A stretch of 64,000 nt of DNA, taken from NCBI GenBank assembly GCA_937903005.1, contig CALFNR010000143.1, forward strand, positions 1 to 64,000, in the 5' to 3' direction. The DNA comes from Clostridium_AI sp002297865. GTDB taxonomy: Bacteria; Bacillota; Clostridia; Lachnospirales; Lachnospiraceae. The notes beneath the pieces are model-generated. The model was not told where the DNA came from. It saw nothing but the letters and a program-made list of their open reading frames with translations, and searched no databases. This document shows positions 45,720 through 53,976 of the stretch, in pieces; position 1 is the stretch's first letter; each line of letters begins with the position of its first letter. The position numbers and the translations under genes were made by a program.

Positions 45720-45864
45720 TTAACTACATGGTATAATCACTCTCACATAAAAACGAGTATCATCTTTCCAATAAACGACTGTTGCATGATACCGTTTTAC
45801 AATAGACTTCACGCTCTTTGTTCCATATCCATGATTTCCTTTCCTATTGCTGTCTTTGCCCTAG
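45720..45864 (-). pseudogene. fragment of an AgrC-like GHKL sensor kinase
   Basis: The minus-strand frame gives GKDSNRKGNHGYGTKSVKSI followed by VKRYHATVVYWKDDTRFYVRVIIP and a stop at 45720. This is the G-box end of a GHKL ATPase as in AgrC-type kinases (HGxGTKSV... then the final strands). A TAG stops the frame directly upstream, and only about 47 residues remain of a protein that would need about 430. It is a pseudogene fragment. Confidence 0.65.
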
Positions 45865-45896
45865 CCGTACATGGTTAGGCCAAGCCACCTGATTAA

Positions 45897-46051
45897 CTAC
45901 AAAATGCAATTATCAACTTTTTTTAACTTTTCTGCCCCTAATGGAAGTTTGAGCTGATAATAAACGAAACAACAAGCAGAATTTACGTTTTCATAAACTA
46001 CTTTTTCAGCAGCCCTTTTTAACAAGGTATCAAATGCATTCTTCTTAACAT
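45897..46051 (-). pseudogene. AgrD-like autoinducer peptide gene with a one-base frameshift
   Basis: The minus-strand frame, from VKKNAFDTLLKRAAEK to KLKKVDNCIL and a stop at 45897, is 50 residues. It has the AgrD layout: an amphipathic N-terminal part, a Cys-ring segment NSACCFVYY and the acidic/basic tail QLKLPLGAEKLKK, where most AgrD peptides have QPKVPEKL. The ATG at 46051, preceded by GTGGTGA, is one frame off. Adding a single G (ATGGTTAAG) would join it to the peptide. It is either a decayed gene or a sequencing error. agrB is not present. Confidence 0.55.
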
Positions 46052-46075
46052 ATCATTCACCACATCTTTTGTACT

Positions 46076-46345
46076 TTAGGAGTTTACAACAAGCCAAAAC
46101 ACATCTATAAGAAAAGTCACACTCTCTTTCATAGGTGAAATGAAAATAATTTTTTCATTGTTTAACTCCACCATTCCATTATTAATTGTGAATATATAGT
46201 AAATATTTATAATAGCCGACCTGCAAATCCATACAAACGAGGGACCTAACCTTTTCAGCATTTCTTTTAATGTTCCTCGAAATGTATAACTTTCTGAACG
46301 TGTAGTAAACCTAATATCTTTAGTTTTTGGTTTACGAATACGTCT
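46076..46345 (-). pseudogene. fragment of an AgrA-like LytTR response regulator
   Basis: The minus-strand frame of 89 residues contains KDIRFTTRSESYTFRGTLKE followed by MLKRLGPSFVWICRSAIINIYYIF, the core of a LytTR DNA-binding domain (compare FVRIHRSYLVNLDYI). A TAA lies just upstream in this frame. In another frame further upstream (46349 to about 46390) FLTLKGQKIKTYS looks like the beginning of the domain, so there is at least one frameshift. The receiver domain is missing. Confidence 0.6.
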
Positions 46346-46451
46346 TTATCTTTTGGCCTTTAAGGGTTAAAAATTGTCCTTTGAACCTCAAGTAATATCT
46401 TACTAGGAATATGCTTAAATTTAACAAAATGTTACAAAGTGAAAAAAATTG

Positions 46452-46480
46452 TCGAAATTAGCGAGGATTTATAGTATAAT
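46452..46480 (+). promoter_or_regulatory. promoter of the DUF969-pcp operon
   Basis: TCGAAA (46452-46457) and a perfect TATAAT (46475-46480) with a 17-base spacer. The -35 box is weak. Confidence 0.5.
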
Positions 46481-46528
46481 AGTAGAGAATATTTGCGAAA
46501 GTGCAAAATATGTAATAAGGAGACTAAT

Positions 46529-47203
46529 ATGGAAATTATTAAATTACTTGGCATTGTAATTGTTATAGTTGGGTTTGCATTAAAACTAGATTCTATTCTG
46601 ATTATCGTTAGTGCTGCACTTGTAACGGCATTAGTTGGTGGACTTGGAATTACAGGTTTCTTAACAACATTAGGTTCTAGCGTTGTGTCCAATAGAAGCA
46701 TTGCAATCTTTATCTTGATTATGCTTGTGACCGGAACCTTAGAAAGAAATGGTTTGAAGGAAGCAGCAGCCAAATTAATTGGTAAGCTTAAAAATCCTTC
46801 TTCCGGAAAAGTCATTGGGGCATATGGAATCATGCGTGGTATCTTTGGCGCTTTCAATGTAAGTTTTGGTGGGGTAGCTGGTTTCGTTCGTCCTATCATT
46901 ATGCCTATGGCAACAGGTGCTATCGAAGCAAATGGCAACGTCCCAAATGAAGAACACGTAGAAGAAATCAAAGGTATGGCTTCCGCTATGGAAAATATCG
47001 CATGGTTCTTCTGTCAGGTATTATTTGTTGGTGGTGCAGGTGGGCTTTTAGTACAAAGTACGTTAAAAGGTCTTGGTTACGAAGTCGAGTTAGTAGAACT
47101 AGCAAAAACAGCAATTCCTGTATCATTAACTGCGGTATTGTTAAGTATCATTTACTTTGTAGTGAAAGATAAGAAACTGAGTAAAAAATATTACAACAAA
47201 TAA
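46529..47203 (+). CDS. DUF969 family membrane protein
   Basis: 224 residues with about five or six membrane helices. MEIIKLLGIVIVIVGFALKLDSILI at the start and SFGGVAGFVRPIIMPMATGA in the middle are typical of DUF969. DUF969 and DUF979 proteins are always adjacent and together resemble the two halves of a secondary transporter. ATG 46529 is chosen for AAGGAG eight bases upstream; an upstream in-frame start has none. The operon continues with DUF979, an aminopeptidase and pcp, which suggests a role in uptake of pyroglutamate or pyroglutamyl peptides. Confidence 0.9.
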   Translation: MEIIKLLGIVIVIVGFALKLDSILIIVSAALVTALVGGLGITGFLTTLGSSVVSNRSIAIFILIMLVTGTLERNGLKEAAAKLIGKLKNPSSGKVIGAYGIMRGIFGAFNVSFGGVAGFVRPIIMPMATGAIEANGNVPNEEHVEEIKGMASAMENIAWFFCQVLFVGGAGGLLVQSTLKGLGYEVELVELAKTAIPVSLTAVLLSIIYFVVKDKKLSKKYYNK

Positions 47204-47221
47204 AGTGGAAGGAGTTAGAAA

Positions 47222-48169
47222 ATGTCATTTTTCTTAGATGCAGAAGTTACATTAGGAACAAAGCTTCTTGAAGTTATTTATATTATCATGGGCCTTTTAT
47301 CCATGTATACAGCAGTGAAAAACTTACGTGATGAAGAGAATCCATCTAGAATTCCGACTGCGATATTCTGGGGGGCATTCGGTATTGTGTTAAGTTTCGG
47401 AAGATTTCTTCCTGAAATGGTAAGCGGTATCTTAATCATAATTATGGTTATTCCTGCAATTTTACAAAAAGTAAAACCAGGCAAATTGGATGTTCCAAGT
47501 GAAGAACAGAGAACTCGTTTATTAGAAAAGAACGGAATGAAAGTATTCATTCCAGCGTTGTCAATTGGTGTATGTGCTATCTTCTTTGCACTATTCCTTC
47601 CGCAGATTGGAGCATTAGTTGGTGTAGGATGTGGAGTCCTTTTAGGGGTTATTTTCTTAATGATTATCTCCAAGGAAAACACACCAAAAGTTTTTTTAAA
47701 TGATACAGAGCGTTTATTATCAACAGTAGGTCCTTTATCAATCCTTCCTTTGCTGTTATCAGCTCTTGGTGCTATCTTTACAGCTGCAGGTGTTGGTGAA
47801 GTAATTGCGGGATATGTTGAGAAAATCATTCCAGCAGGAAATGTAAATGTTGGTATTATTGTGTACTGCATCGGAATGGTTCTATTTACTATGATCATGG
47901 GAAATGCATTTGCAGCCATCACAGTTATGACAGTTGGTATCGGTGGACCATTTGTATTGGCTCATGGGGCAGACCCAACCGTTATCGGAATGTTAGCGCT
48001 AACAATAGGTTTCTGTGGTACTTTACTGACTCCAATGGCAGCAAACTTCAATATTGTACCAGTTGCTATGCTTGACATGAAGAAACGTTTTGGTGTTATT
48101 AAAAATCAGATTCCAATTGCGTTATTTATGATTGTATTCCAGATCTTATTTATGATCTTCTTTAAATAA
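47222..48169 (+). CDS. DUF979 family membrane protein
   Basis: 315 residues with about nine membrane helices. Typical DUF979 pieces are EVIYIIMGLLSMYTAVKNLRDEENPSR near the N-terminus and the Gly-rich GNAFAAITVMTVGIGGPFV near residue 225. The preceding DUF969 gene is 18 bases away. The pair probably forms one transporter. GGAAGGAG lies in front of the ATG. Confidence 0.92.
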   Translation: MSFFLDAEVTLGTKLLEVIYIIMGLLSMYTAVKNLRDEENPSRIPTAIFWGAFGIVLSFGRFLPEMVSGILIIIMVIPAILQKVKPGKLDVPSEEQRTRLLEKNGMKVFIPALSIGVCAIFFALFLPQIGALVGVGCGVLLGVIFLMIISKENTPKVFLNDTERLLSTVGPLSILPLLLSALGAIFTAAGVGEVIAGYVEKIIPAGNVNVGIIVYCIGMVLFTMIMGNAFAAITVMTVGIGGPFVLAHGADPTVIGMLALTIGFCGTLLTPMAANFNIVPVAMLDMKKRFGVIKNQIPIALFMIVFQILFMIFFK

Positions 48170-48199
48170 GAAGGCAGAATCGAAAGAGAGGCATGCTTT

Positions 48200-49189
48200 A
48201 TGAACCATAAGTTATCCAGAGGGGCGAGCATAATAGTGGAACGCTGGCTTCAGATAAGGGAAGGAGAGTCCTTATTCATCGTTACCAATGACAATCACTT
48301 GGAAGAAATGAAGGCAGTAAAACATTGCGCAGAGGAAAAGGGAGCTACGGTTGCCCTTATGTCATTTCCAAAAGAAATGAAATGGGTGAGTCGCTATTTC
48401 GATGAAAATGAATCCTGTTTCGATAATTATCAAGTAATTTTAGGGGCGACAACGCATTCTCTTGTTACAACGAAAGCAGTGAAGCGAGCAATTGAACGAG
48501 GCATGCGTTTTTTGTCCTTACCGTTAGCAATGAATTCGGAGCGCTCTATGTTAGAATTAGAGTTTCTTAATATGAATCCAGAGAAAAGTAAGGCAATGGC
48601 GTATCAATTGTTAGCAAGGCTTGCAGATGCAGAGGTTGTACATGTTACCACTGAAAAAGGAACGGATATGGAGTTTCAGAAGAAAAATCGGAGAGCACAG
48701 TATTTTACAGGAGCTACAAAAGATGGAAACGGTTATTCCTCTTCCAGCTTTGAAGTATTTATTCCGGTAGAAGAGGACTCCACATACGGAACTGCTATTG
48801 TAGATGCCTCATTTGGATATCTAGGGATTATGGATGAGACGGTGAAGTTAGAATTTAATCATGGTAAAATAGTAGAGATTGAATCAAACACAGCAGGAAG
48901 GAAGTTAAAAGAGTTCATTGACCAGTACGAAGATGAACGAATGCTAATAGCCTGTGAACTGGGGATTGGATTAAATGAATACGCCAAATGCAACGGCGAA
49001 TGTTATATTGAAGACGAATCTGCATATGGAACGTTTCATATTGGATTTGGCCGAAATATAGCGTTTGGCGGCAAACAGGAGGCAAATGGTCACTTTGATT
49101 TAGTATTCGATAAACCAGACATCTATGCAGATGGAGTCTTGATTATGGAACAAGGCGAAATTATATGGGAGAGAATACGAACAGCTTAA
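48200..49189 (+). CDS. M29-like aminopeptidase
   Basis: 329 residues. It resembles the thermophilic-type M29 aminopeptidases and related leucyl aminopeptidase-like proteins: an N-terminal SRGASIIVERWLQIREGESLFIVTND, a central DGNGYSSSSFEVFIPVEEDSTYGTAIVDA, and the metal-site region IACELGIGLNEYAKCNG with ESAYGTFHIGFGRNIAFGGK. These should remove N-terminal residues using two metal ions in the cytoplasm. It is 30 bases after the DUF979 gene and 33 bases before pcp, so it fits a peptide-salvage operon. Confidence 0.8.
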   Translation: MNHKLSRGASIIVERWLQIREGESLFIVTNDNHLEEMKAVKHCAEEKGATVALMSFPKEMKWVSRYFDENESCFDNYQVILGATTHSLVTTKAVKRAIERGMRFLSLPLAMNSERSMLELEFLNMNPEKSKAMAYQLLARLADAEVVHVTTEKGTDMEFQKKNRRAQYFTGATKDGNGYSSSSFEVFIPVEEDSTYGTAIVDASFGYLGIMDETVKLEFNHGKIVEIESNTAGRKLKEFIDQYEDERMLIACELGIGLNEYAKCNGECYIEDESAYGTFHIGFGRNIAFGGKQEANGHFDLVFDKPDIYADGVLIMEQGEIIWERIRTA

Positions 49190-49222
49190 TGGCAATAGGA
49201 ATGAATGGATTGGAGGAATACA

Positions 49223-49867
49223 ATGAAAGTTTTAATTACAGGTTTTGACCCATTTGGTGGGGAAAGCATTAATCCAGCATATGAAGCGGTAAAATTGCTG
49301 CCAGATACAATTTGTGGTGCAGAAATTATCAAATTAGAGATTCCAACTATTTATGGAAAAAGTGGTAAAGTAATCGATGCTAAAATTGAAGAATGCCATC
49401 CAGACATTGTACTTAGCATCGGACAAGCTGGCGGCCGTTCGGGTATTACAATTGAAAAGGTTGCAATTAATCTTGCAGAAGCCAGAATTAAAGATAACGA
49501 TGGACAGCAGCCAATGGATACACCATTAGAAGAAGATGGTGAAAATGCTTACTTTACCAATCTTCCTTGCAAAGCAGTTGTGAAAGAAATTAAGGATAAT
49601 GGAATTCCTGCGTATATTTCTTACACTGCAGGAACATTTGTATGTAATGATGTTATGTATCACATTTTATATCAAATTGATAAGAAATATCCTAATATGC
49701 GCGGTGGATTTATTCATGTGCCTTATATTACAGAACAGGTTGTGGATAAACCAATTGGAACGCCAGCCATGTCTACTGAGACGATCGCAAAAGGATTAGA
49801 ACTTGCAGTGAAGGCAATCGTTGAAAATGAAACGGATGTTAAGGAGTTTATGGGAACAATTATGTAA
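49223..49867 (+). CDS. pcp: pyroglutamyl-peptidase I
   Basis: Removes N-terminal pyroglutamate from peptides in the cytoplasm. 214 residues, matching the C15 family. The sequence MKVLITGFDPFGGESINPA is the standard start, GITIEKVAINLAEARI contains the catalytic Glu, TFVCNDV contains the nucleophile Cys141, and GFIHVPYI contains the catalytic His. An in-frame ATG at 49205 would add six residues, but GGAGG just before 49223 sets the start. It is the last gene of the operon. Confidence 0.96.
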   Translation: MKVLITGFDPFGGESINPAYEAVKLLPDTICGAEIIKLEIPTIYGKSGKVIDAKIEECHPDIVLSIGQAGGRSGITIEKVAINLAEARIKDNDGQQPMDTPLEEDGENAYFTNLPCKAVVKEIKDNGIPAYISYTAGTFVCNDVMYHILYQIDKKYPNMRGGFIHVPYITEQVVDKPIGTPAMSTETIAKGLELAVKAIVENETDVKEFMGTIM

Positions 49868-49911
49868 CCTGGAAGAATTCTAATTAATAATTGAAGAAAA
49901 GATAAATGAAT

Positions 49912-49949
49912 AAAGGGCTGAATCTGAAAAAATTGGATTTAGCCCTTTT
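49912..49949 (+). terminator. terminator after pcp
   Basis: A 13-base stem (AAAGGGCTGAATC / GATTTAGCCCTTT, one GU pair) with TTTT. Confidence 0.88.
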
Positions 49950-50064
49950 GTTAATTTTGAGCATAATTTTTTTAAGATAAAGTAAAACATTGTCAAGAAA
50001 ATGACCATTTATTAGATAAAATTTACACATATCAAGGACTAAATTCATCAACTATACTATTAAA

Positions 50065-50084
50065 TTGTACTTAATAATGTACAA
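50065..50084. promoter_or_regulatory. inverted repeat upstream of pflB
   Basis: TTGTAC (50065-50070) and GTACAA (50079-50084) form perfect six-base arms separated by eight bases. A third copy of TTGTAC occurs at 50113-50118, next to the pflB promoter. This may be an operator for a dimeric regulator. Confidence 0.45.
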
Positions 50085-50118
50085 GAGGAAAAATGAGAAA
50101 AAAAACCATCTATTGTAC

Positions 50119-50147
50119 TTGACTTTTTTTTAACAAAGTAATACCAT
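50119..50147 (+). promoter_or_regulatory. pflB promoter with overlapping Rex-like site
   Basis: TTGACT (50119-50124) and TACCAT (50142-50147) are 17 bases apart. The 18 bases 50119-50136 (TTGACT...TTAACAA) match the Rex consensus TTGTTAA-N4-TTAACAA perfectly in the second half and partly in the first. Rex is the NADH/NAD+-sensing repressor of fermentation genes. The position over -35 and spacer fits repression. Confidence 0.55.
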
Positions 50148-50210
50148 GGTTTTATCAAGCATATAGACAAAACTTACGTCAGTAAGTTGCATAAAACAAG
50201 GAGGATAATC

Positions 50211-52463
50211 ATGATAAACAAGGAACAATGGAATGGTTTCCAGGGTAGAAAATGGAAAGAAGAAGTAGACGTAAGAGACTTTATTCAAAAGAACTATGAA
50301 CCATATGAAGGTGATTCCACATTTCTTGCTGGTGCGACAGATGCAACAGATAAATTATGGGGTGCATTACAGAAACTTCAGAAAGAAGAAAGAGCAAAAG
50401 GCGGAGTGTTAGATATGGATACAGATATCGTATCTTCACTTACTTCACATAAAGCTGGTTACATCAATGAAGAATTAAAAGATTTAGAACAAATCGTTGG
50501 TCTTCAGACAGATAAACCTTTAAAAAGAGCTTTCATGCCATTTGGTGGTATTGCAATGGCTGAACAGTCTTGTAAAATGTATGGTTATGAACCAAATCCT
50601 GAACTACATAAAGTGTTCACAGAGTATCACAAAACACACAACCAAGGTGTATTCGATGCTTACACACCAGAAATTAAAAAAGCTCGTCACAACAAAATCA
50701 TCACAGGTCTTCCAGATACATATGGCCGTGGTCGTATCGTAGGTGATTACCGTCGTGTTGCTTTATACGGTATTGATTTCTTAGTAGAAGAAAAAGAAAA
50801 AGATTTCGCTAACTGTGGCGATGGAACAATGACAGATGACGTTATCCGTCAGCGTGAAGAATTAAGAGATCAGATCAATGCATTAAAAGGCATGAAAGAA
50901 ATGGCTAAAATCTATGGTTATGATATTTCCGAACCAGCCAAGACTGCTAAAGAAGCTGTTCAATGGTTATACTTCGGTTACTTAGCAGCTATCAAAACTC
51001 AGAACGGTGCTGCTATGAGTGTTGGTCGTGTATCTACATTCTTAGATATCTACTTCCAGAGAGACTTAAAAGCTGGTATCATCACAGAAGAAGAAGCTCA
51101 GGAAATCATTGACCACTTTACAATGAAATTAAGAATGGTTAAATTCGCTAGAATCGAATCCTACAATCAGTTATTCACAGGTGACCCTGTATGGGCTACT
51201 CTTGAAGTTGGTGGTATTGGTATGGACGGACGTTCTATGGTTACTAAGACAGACTACCGTTTCTTACACACATTAGAAAACATGGGACCTTCACCAGAAC
51301 CAAACTTAACAGTACTTTACTCTTCAGCATTACCATCTCAGTTCAAACAATATGCTGCTAAGATTTCTATCACAACATCTTCTATCCAGTACGAAAACGA
51401 TGATGTTATGAAACCAGTATGGGGCGATGACTACTCAATCTGCTGTTGTGTATCCGCTACTCAGACAGGTAAAGAAATGCAGTTCTTCGGAGCTAGAGCA
51501 AACCTTGCTAAATGTTTATTATACGCTATCAATGGTGGTATGGATGAAAAGAACAAAGTTCAAGTTGGTCCTGAATATGCACCAATCACAAGCGAATATT
51601 TAGATTATGACGAAGTAATGAAGAAATACGACGTTATGATGGAATGGTTAGCTGGTTTATACGTAAACGTATTAAACTTAATCCAGTATATGCATGATAA
51701 ATATTACTATGAAGCAGCTGAAATGGCATTAATCGATACAGATGTTCGTCGTACATTCGCTACAGGTATTGCAGGATTCTCTCACGTAGTTGACTCCTTA
51801 AGTGCTATCAAATATGCTAAAGTTAAGACAGTTCGTGATGAAACAGGTCTTGTATACGATTACGAAATCGAAGGAGACTTCCCAAGATACGGTAACGATG
51901 ATGACAGAGCAGATGAAATTGCTGTTTGGTTATTAAAGACTTTCTTAGAAAAATTAAAGAAACGTCACACATATAGAAATTCTGAACCTACAACTTCTAT
52001 CTTAACTATTACATCTAACTTAGTTTATGGTAAAGCTACTGGAGCATTACCAGATGGAAGAAAAGCTGGAGAACCTTTATCACCAGGTGCTAACCCATCT
52101 TACGGTGCAGAACAGAACGGTTTATTAGCATCACTTAACTCTGTTGCTAAATTACCATATGAATGGGCATTAGATGGTATTTCTAATACTCAGACAATCA
52201 ACCCAGATGCAATCGGACATGATGAAGCAGAAAGAATTCAGAACCTTACTCAGGTATTAGACGGATACTTTGATCAAGGTGCTCATCACTTAAACGTAAA
52301 TGTATTCGGTAAAGAAAAACTTATCGATGCTATGGAACATCCAGAAAAAGAAGAGTACGCTAACTTCACAATTCGTGTATCAGGTTATGCTGTTAAATTC
52401 ATCGATTTAACAAGAGAACAACAGTTAGACGTTATTGCTAGAACTTGCCACGAAGTATTATAA
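50211..52463 (+). CDS. pflB: pyruvate formate-lyase
   Basis: Converts pyruvate and CoA to acetyl-CoA and formate in anaerobic mixed-acid metabolism. The 750 residues match PflB. The active-site Cys pair is in DDYSICCCVSATQTGKEM, and the glycyl radical site RVSGYAVKFIDL is near the C-terminus. The ATG at 50211 follows AAGGAGG by five bases; the longer in-frame start at 50187 has no ribosome site. Codons are the preferred set throughout, as in highly expressed genes. The activase follows two bases after the stop. Confidence 0.98.
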   Translation: MINKEQWNGFQGRKWKEEVDVRDFIQKNYEPYEGDSTFLAGATDATDKLWGALQKLQKEERAKGGVLDMDTDIVSSLTSHKAGYINEELKDLEQIVGLQTDKPLKRAFMPFGGIAMAEQSCKMYGYEPNPELHKVFTEYHKTHNQGVFDAYTPEIKKARHNKIITGLPDTYGRGRIVGDYRRVALYGIDFLVEEKEKDFANCGDGTMTDDVIRQREELRDQINALKGMKEMAKIYGYDISEPAKTAKEAVQWLYFGYLAAIKTQNGAAMSVGRVSTFLDIYFQRDLKAGIITEEEAQEIIDHFTMKLRMVKFARIESYNQLFTGDPVWATLEVGGIGMDGRSMVTKTDYRFLHTLENMGPSPEPNLTVLYSSALPSQFKQYAAKISITTSSIQYENDDVMKPVWGDDYSICCCVSATQTGKEMQFFGARANLAKCLLYAINGGMDEKNKVQVGPEYAPITSEYLDYDEVMKKYDVMMEWLAGLYVNVLNLIQYMHDKYYYEAAEMALIDTDVRRTFATGIAGFSHVVDSLSAIKYAKVKTVRDETGLVYDYEIEGDFPRYGNDDDRADEIAVWLLKTFLEKLKKRHTYRNSEPTTSILTITSNLVYGKATGALPDGRKAGEPLSPGANPSYGAEQNGLLASLNSVAKLPYEWALDGISNTQTINPDAIGHDEAERIQNLTQVLDGYFDQGAHHLNVNVFGKEKLIDAMEHPEKEEYANFTIRVSGYAVKFIDLTREQQLDVIARTCHEVL

Positions 52464-52465
52464 TT

Positions 52466-53206
52466 ATGACAGTAGGAAAAGTTCATTCATTTGAAACATT
52501 CGGTGCAGTAGATGGTCCTGGAATACGATTTGTCGTATTCCTAAAGGGCTGTGCAATGCGGTGTAAATATTGTCACAATCCAGATACCTGGAGTGTGGAA
52601 GGAGCACAGGAATTCAGCGCGCAGCAGTTACTGGATAAAGCACTGAGATACCGTAGCTACTGGGGCGATAACGGTGGGATTACCGTTAGCGGTGGAGAAG
52701 CTTTGTTACAGATTGACTTTTTAATCGAATTCTTTAAGCTTGCGAAAGCAGCAGGTGTTCACACAACTTTAGATACATCGGGACAGCCATTTTCCATGGA
52801 TGTATCCTATTTGGAAAAGTTCGGACAGCTTATGGAAGTTACCGATTTGTTTATCTTGGATATTAAACATATGGATCAGCAGGTTCATAAGGAATTAACA
52901 GGACATACAAACCAGAACATCCTAGAACTGGCAAGATACTTATCTGAACAAAGGAAAGAAATGTGGATTCGACACGTATTTGTGCCAGGAATTACAGATA
53001 AAAAAGATGACCTGTTAAAACTTAAAGAATTTGTAAAAAGTTTAAAAACGGTAACACGTTTTGAAGTCCTTCCATATCATACATTTGGTATATTTAAATG
53101 GGAAAAGCTCGGAATTGATTATCCTTTAAAGGATGTTAATACCCCAACGAAAGAAGAAGTGGAATGGGCAAATGAAATTCTTGAGACAGGAAGTTTCTCC
53201 AAATAA
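52466..53206 (+). CDS. pflA: pyruvate formate-lyase activating enzyme
   Basis: A radical SAM enzyme that puts the glycyl radical on PflB. 246 residues with the cluster motif Cys-x3-Cys-x2-Cys in KGCAMRCKYCHNPDTW, the GGISVSGGE-like loop (GGITVSGGEALLQ), and FILDIKHMD. It starts two bases after the pflB stop and probably relies on translational coupling, as the ribosome site in front of it is weak. Confidence 0.97.
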   Translation: MTVGKVHSFETFGAVDGPGIRFVVFLKGCAMRCKYCHNPDTWSVEGAQEFSAQQLLDKALRYRSYWGDNGGITVSGGEALLQIDFLIEFFKLAKAAGVHTTLDTSGQPFSMDVSYLEKFGQLMEVTDLFILDIKHMDQQVHKELTGHTNQNILELARYLSEQRKEMWIRHVFVPGITDKKDDLLKLKEFVKSLKTVTRFEVLPYHTFGIFKWEKLGIDYPLKDVNTPTKEEVEWANEILETGSFSK

Positions 53207-53259
53207 TAACATAATAACATGACAGGATGACACGAGACTTAATTAGCGACTTGCGAAGA

Positions 53260-53296
53260 AAAACGATCAAGGTGAAAGTTACCTTGGTCGTTTTTT
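53260..53296 (+). terminator. terminator after pflA
   Basis: A 14-base stem (AAAACGATCAAGGT / ACCTTGGTCGTTTT, one GU pair) and a T-run. Confidence 0.9.
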
Positions 53297-53411
53297 ATTA
53301 ACTAGGAAAGTTCTCTGCGAGCCCTTCCCTAGTTAATAAAAAGTGCCCTAAAAAACAGGGCACAGGATGCGCACAAGCGTGTTAGGAAGATAGTTGCTAA
53401 AGTACAGCAAC
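53295..53411. repeat. run of three further hairpins downstream of pflA
   Basis: Three inverted repeats lie in a row: a 12-base perfect stem TTATTAACTAGG / CCTAGTTAATAA (53295-53339), GTGCCCT / AGGGCAC (53343-53363) and GTTGCT / AGCAAC (53393-53411). They do not encode a protein. This dense series may be a degenerate mobile element or a structured RNA; I cannot assign it. Confidence 0.5.
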
Positions 53412-53462
53412 AAGTGCTAAAAGACAGCGACACCCGTTCGCACTTTGTTCTTATGCCATACG

Positions 53463-53529
53463 ATTATCAATGATAAAAATTATCAATAAGAAAAAAATAG
53501 TTGAGAATCATTCTCGTTATTGATATGAT
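53463..53529 (+). promoter_or_regulatory. Fur-box-controlled promoter of the DUF454-ABC operon
   Basis: The promoter is TTGAGA (53501-53506), a 17-base spacer and TATGAT (53524-53529). The palindrome TGAGAATCATTCTCG (53502-53516) overlaps the -35 box. A second, TTATCAATGATAA (53464-53476), lies just upstream. Both match the 7-1-7 Fur box (TGATAATNATTATCA). Iron-dependent repression of the four genes behind is therefore likely. Confidence 0.75.
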
Positions 53530-53562
53530 ATAGAAAATATCACAATCAATAAGGAGTCAAGT

Positions 53563-53976
53563 ATGAAGATTTTATATATAGGCCTAGCATTTCTATGTAC
53601 AGGAATTGGAGCAGTTGGTATTGTACTTCCTATTTTGCCAACTACTCCATTTTTGCTATTAGCATCCTATCTTTTTGCCAAGGGAAGTGATAGATTCCAT
53701 GAATGGTTTACCCATACGAAACTGTATCGTAAACACTTAGAAAGCTTTGTGAAATCTAGAGGAATGACATTAAAGTCAAAATTGTGTATACTGCTTCCTG
53801 TTTCTGCTATGCTTATTACAACTATGGTTTTAGTGAGACAAGTTCATGCAAGAATTGCAATATTGATTTTAATTGTCATAAAGTACTGGTACTTTTTCTG
53901 TCGTATTGAAACCCTTTCTTTACAAGAGATTGAACAGAATGTTAGTAGTGATTTAGACAAAGGAGGAACTTTATGA
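53563..53976 (+). CDS. DUF454 (YbaN) family inner membrane protein
   Basis: 137 residues with four hydrophobic segments. IGLAFLCTGIGAVGIVLPILPTTPFLLLASYLFAKGSDRFHEWFTHTKLYRKHL is the DUF454/YbaN signature. The function is unknown, but YbaN-type genes are often iron- or heme-related in position. Here it is the first gene after a Fur-box promoter. It overlaps the next gene by four bases, and AAGGAG precedes the ATG. Confidence 0.92.
   Translation: MKILYIGLAFLCTGIGAVGIVLPILPTTPFLLLASYLFAKGSDRFHEWFTHTKLYRKHLESFVKSRGMTLKSKLCILLPVSAMLITTMVLVRQVHARIAILILIVIKYWYFFCRIETLSLQEIEQNVSSDLDKGGTL

Noticed and set aside
45865..45896. Continuous GHKL kinase frame upstream of the 45720 fragment
   Set aside because: TAG interrupts it directly and the preceding bases code for the end of the AgrD-like frame instead, so no longer kinase is present.
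46432..46971. 179-codon minus-strand frame over the DUF969 gene
   Set aside because: Antisense to a strong membrane protein gene; rich in Pro, Thr and Ile as expected for a shadow, and without a ribosome site.
47278..47922. 214-codon open frame on the minus strand inside the DUF979 gene
   Set aside because: It mirrors the DUF979 coding frame, has no ribosome site and its composition is that of an antisense shadow.
53295..53411. Possible CRISPR array or tRNA-like structure
   Set aside because: Stems are different in sequence and length; there are no equal repeats or spacers.
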